Positions 62,137 through 64,000 of a DNA stretch of 64,000 nucleotides are shown here, one piece after another. Each line of letters begins with the position of its first letter. Position 1 is the stretch's first letter. The notes under the pieces were generated by a model that saw only the letters and a program-made list of their open reading frames with translations, searched no databases and was not told the origin of the DNA. This stretch comes from Gammaproteobacteria bacterium (GTDB lineage: Bacteria; Pseudomonadota; Gammaproteobacteria; CAISUE01). Both the position numbers and the translations under genes were made by a program. The stretch lies in assembly GCA_021156105.1 (NCBI GenBank), contig JAJNBD010000010.1, forward strand, positions 20,870-84,869, in the 5' to 3' direction.

Positions 62137-64000
62137 CTAAATTCTTGGCGCTGCAGAAGCAGTCGACTCATTAGAACGCCCTTTTTTGAACTCTTCACAT
62201 GCCTCAAAGACCTTAGTTTGTAGTCCTCCAACAACCTCACTTTTCAGCCTTGGCGTCTCCCTACACCACTCCATAATTTTCTCAAAAGCATCTTGTTTTT
62301 GTTTAAGCTCGCCAGCATGACGCAATTCTCGAACCAGCAAAAACAATGAGTAGACCATAGGTAATAGCCCTTCAACAGTTTTCGAGACGCCTCTCTGATA
62401 AATCGTTAATGGGGACGCCGCAAAAAATGAAGCGCATTTATACTTCTCTGCTTCGATGTTACCAATAAGATCATTTAATTGATACCCAAGCTGACGAAAC
62501 TCGTCCATTGTATTTGTAGCAGCACCTGCTGCCGCAGCACCACCCGTCGCCTCACAGTGAAAAATACTATGTGGTGCAGCTGCTGCCGCAACGGAAACAG
62601 GCGCGGTCACACATAAAGATTGATTTAAAGCCTCAATGATGTCTTCAAGACTAGCAAATCTTGAGGTTCTGAAAGTTAGCGTATTTAAACCATCAGCAAA
62701 TGTTAATCTCATTTCAGGCGCTCTAATCGCAAGAGCACCATCTGCCTGTTGGAGAAACGCTTCATTTTCAACCTGCGTAATATTACCTGGACCAGCGCTA
62801 TAAGCAATCCACTTCTGACCTCCAATGAATACTTCTTGATGCGTTATATGGTCTAAAGAAGGCTCTGTCCCAACACTTTTCTCTACCATATCAAGGGTAA
62901 AAAGATTGCGGTTAAAATCACCCGCAAGAATTACCTGGAGATGTTGATAGTGAGGTTTACTAAGAAGCAGATCCCCTAACTCACTAAGAATGTTCTTTAT
63001 CCCGCATTCATAGTCTGCATGCACATTGACGATTAAACGATTGTTCTGTGAATCTAAAATATAATTAACCCGGTGTTTAGCAGCTCCTCTAATGCCTATC
63101 TCGCCTTTTTCAGGATGATACCGAAGATCTCTTTCGTTATCGAAGGAAAGTGTTAACAAGCCTTTTTTAGCTTCTACTTTAGGTAATTCATCTTGTTTGA
63201 GTGGCTCTCTGCCATATTCTTTTCTCGCCTGGTTAATACCAACAAGTAAGATCTTTAAATCCTGTTCATCAGCACTGACCTCTTGCAATAAAACAGTATC
63301 AATTCGGTGATTTTCAAAAATAAATTTTTGAAGATTATACCCAATGATAGCCAAGCGATGTCGATATTGGCCCAGTGTTTCTTGAATAGCAAAACCATTG
63401 TTATAGCTACCAGAAACATGCAAGGAACATAACATACAGATGTTCCAAATTAAAATTCCTGTTTCATGGCAGACTTGTGGTTGATGGTCAGACAGTACAC
63501 CTAATTTTACAAACCCTGGATGGATACGCTCAGCCCAACCCTTTAACACTTTCTGGTTTTCGGCTTCTATTGCTGGATCTGCGTGCTTCTGATCAGTGCG
63601 CTCCTGATCCGTATCCTCTTCTGATAGCAAGGGAGCACTTGGCTGCACTAGGTGTGCCCCAAAATCTGCTCTCGGAGGTGGTGGCTGTAGTGAAAACGGC
63701 GCTGCGGTTTGTGGTTGAAGTTGTTGCGGTCTCACCAGTGAGGCTATAGCTTGTTGTTGTACTGGCCATACACCAGAGTACTGCTGCCATTGACCGCCGG
63801 GTTGCTGAAGCATCTGTGGCTGAGCTTGCGTCGCGCCTGCTGCTGCCAGCTGTGCTGGCTGTAATACAACAGGATACTGGTACCCTTGTCCGTCTGGTTG
63901 CTGGGGTGGCAGTGGATATAGGGAACCTGCTGCTGTATCCGTCACAGTAGGCGTAGACAACACAGCAAATTGTTGCAATGTTTTTACTGCTCGTTTATAC
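62137..64000 (-). CDS. Endonuclease/exonuclease/phosphatase-like protein, N-terminus beyond the window
   Basis: At least 620 residues; the frame is open to base 64000 and the only in-window early starts are weak, so the true start is probably outside. About 160 N-terminal residues are Gln/Pro/Ala-rich (low complexity, with PPPP and PSAP). Then an EEP-type domain: IWNICML, LLQEVS (metal-binding Glu), NVHADY, AGDFNR, SLDHI. The final His of the family's SDH motif reads DGA, so catalysis is uncertain. The C-terminal 150 residues are helical with an Ala-rich linker. No signal peptide. Candidate effector. Confidence 0.6.
   Translation of the reverse strand, partial: YKRAVKTLQQFAVLSTPTVTDTAAGSLYPLPPQQPDGQGYQYPVVLQPAQLAAAGATQAQPQMLQQPGGQWQQYSGVWPVQQQAIASLVRPQQLQPQTAAPFSLQPPPPRADFGAHLVQPSAPLLSEEDTDQERTDQKHADPAIEAENQKVLKGWAERIHPGFVKLGVLSDHQPQVCHETGILIWNICMLCSLHVSGSYNNGFAIQETLGQYRHRLAIIGYNLQKFIFENHRIDTVLLQEVSADEQDLKILLVGINQARKEYGREPLKQDELPKVEAKKGLLTLSFDNERDLRYHPEKGEIGIRGAAKHRVNYILDSQNNRLIVNVHADYECGIKNILSELGDLLLSKPHYQHLQVILAGDFNRNLFTLDMVEKSVGTEPSLDHITHQEVFIGGQKWIAYSAGPGNITQVENEAFLQQADGALAIRAPEMRLTFADGLNTLTFRTSRFASLEDIIEALNQSLCVTAPVSVAAAAAPHSIFHCEATGGAAAAGAATNTMDEFRQLGYQLNDLIGNIEAEKYKCASFFAASPLTIYQRGVSKTVEGLLPMVYSLFLLVRELRHAGELKQKQDAFEKIMEWCRETPRLKSEVVGGLQTKVFEACEEFKKGRSNESTASAAPRI

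Noticed and set aside
63610..63690. PSAP late-domain-like motif in the EEP-type protein
   Set aside because: It lies in a Pro/Gln/Ala-rich tract where such four-residue matches are expected by chance.
1..64000. CRISPR array, prophage, tRNA, rRNA or insertion sequence
   Set aside because: No regularly spaced direct repeats, transposase, integrase or phage structural genes, and no tRNA-like cloverleaf were seen.

Overview
The window reads as chromosome of an AT-rich gammaproteobacterium, most likely of the order Legionellales (Legionella, Coxiella, Aquicella or Berkiella-like). Typical gammaproteobacterial genes (parE, hrpA, cydAB, aceE, nadE, lpxC, waaF, rpmE, fis) are interleaved with large proteins that have no recognisable bacterial role: long coiled coils, proline-rich tails and, most strikingly, a Rab-like GTPase ending in a prenylation-type CaaX box. 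That mix is typical of host-associated bacteria that inject effectors. No secretion-system gene is securely seen, so effector status is inference. The window holds about 50 protein genes. I saw no tRNA, rRNA, CRISPR array or transposase.

Layout. 1-5.9 kb (minus): a partial damX-like gene, aroK, yciA, a fadB/fadJ-type beta-oxidation enzyme, prmB and a small exported protein. 6.0-12.5 kb (plus): a CPT-like kinase, an exported protein, lpxC, a GT2 glycosyltransferase and two tandem paralogous multi-pass GT-C-like membrane proteins, probably an envelope glycan or lipid A operon. 12.6-19.9 kb: parE, a YgjP-type metalloprotease, yaiI, a POT peptide transporter, a YchJ-like protein, a GadC-like permease and a TrpR-like regulator with a palindromic site. 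20.0-23.8 kb (minus): a complete EmrA-EmrB-TolC type efflux operon. 23.9-34.5 kb: an unknown membrane protein, an MscS channel, waaF, a zinc-finger protein, a VirB1-like protein, a proline iminopeptidase, DUF1284, bioY/birA with a clear BirA operator, ampD, an exported NlpC/P60-like protein and an outer-membrane barrel.

34.6-47.2 kb: fis, a thiolase and coaE, then housekeeping genes mixed with unusual ones. These are a HAD-domain protein with an FH1-like polyproline tail, a coiled-coil protein, cydP-cydA-cydB, a 601-aa membrane protein lying between cydB and a displaced cydX, an Old Yellow Enzyme gene coupled to cydX, and the Rab-like GTPase. 47.2-58.8 kb (minus): nadE, corA, hrpA, rpmE, two exported proteins, aceE and ampE. 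58.8-64.0 kb: a lone RND-type adaptor, a DUF1189 protein, an orphan CoA-transferase A subunit, a small lipoprotein and an endonuclease/exonuclease/phosphatase-like protein cut by the right edge.

The strongest biological lead is a set of proteins carrying eukaryotic-style peptide signals: CaaX, acidic dileucine E-x-x-P-L-L, and polyproline. They lie close together at about 36.7-47.2 kb, partly inserted into the cytochrome bd locus.
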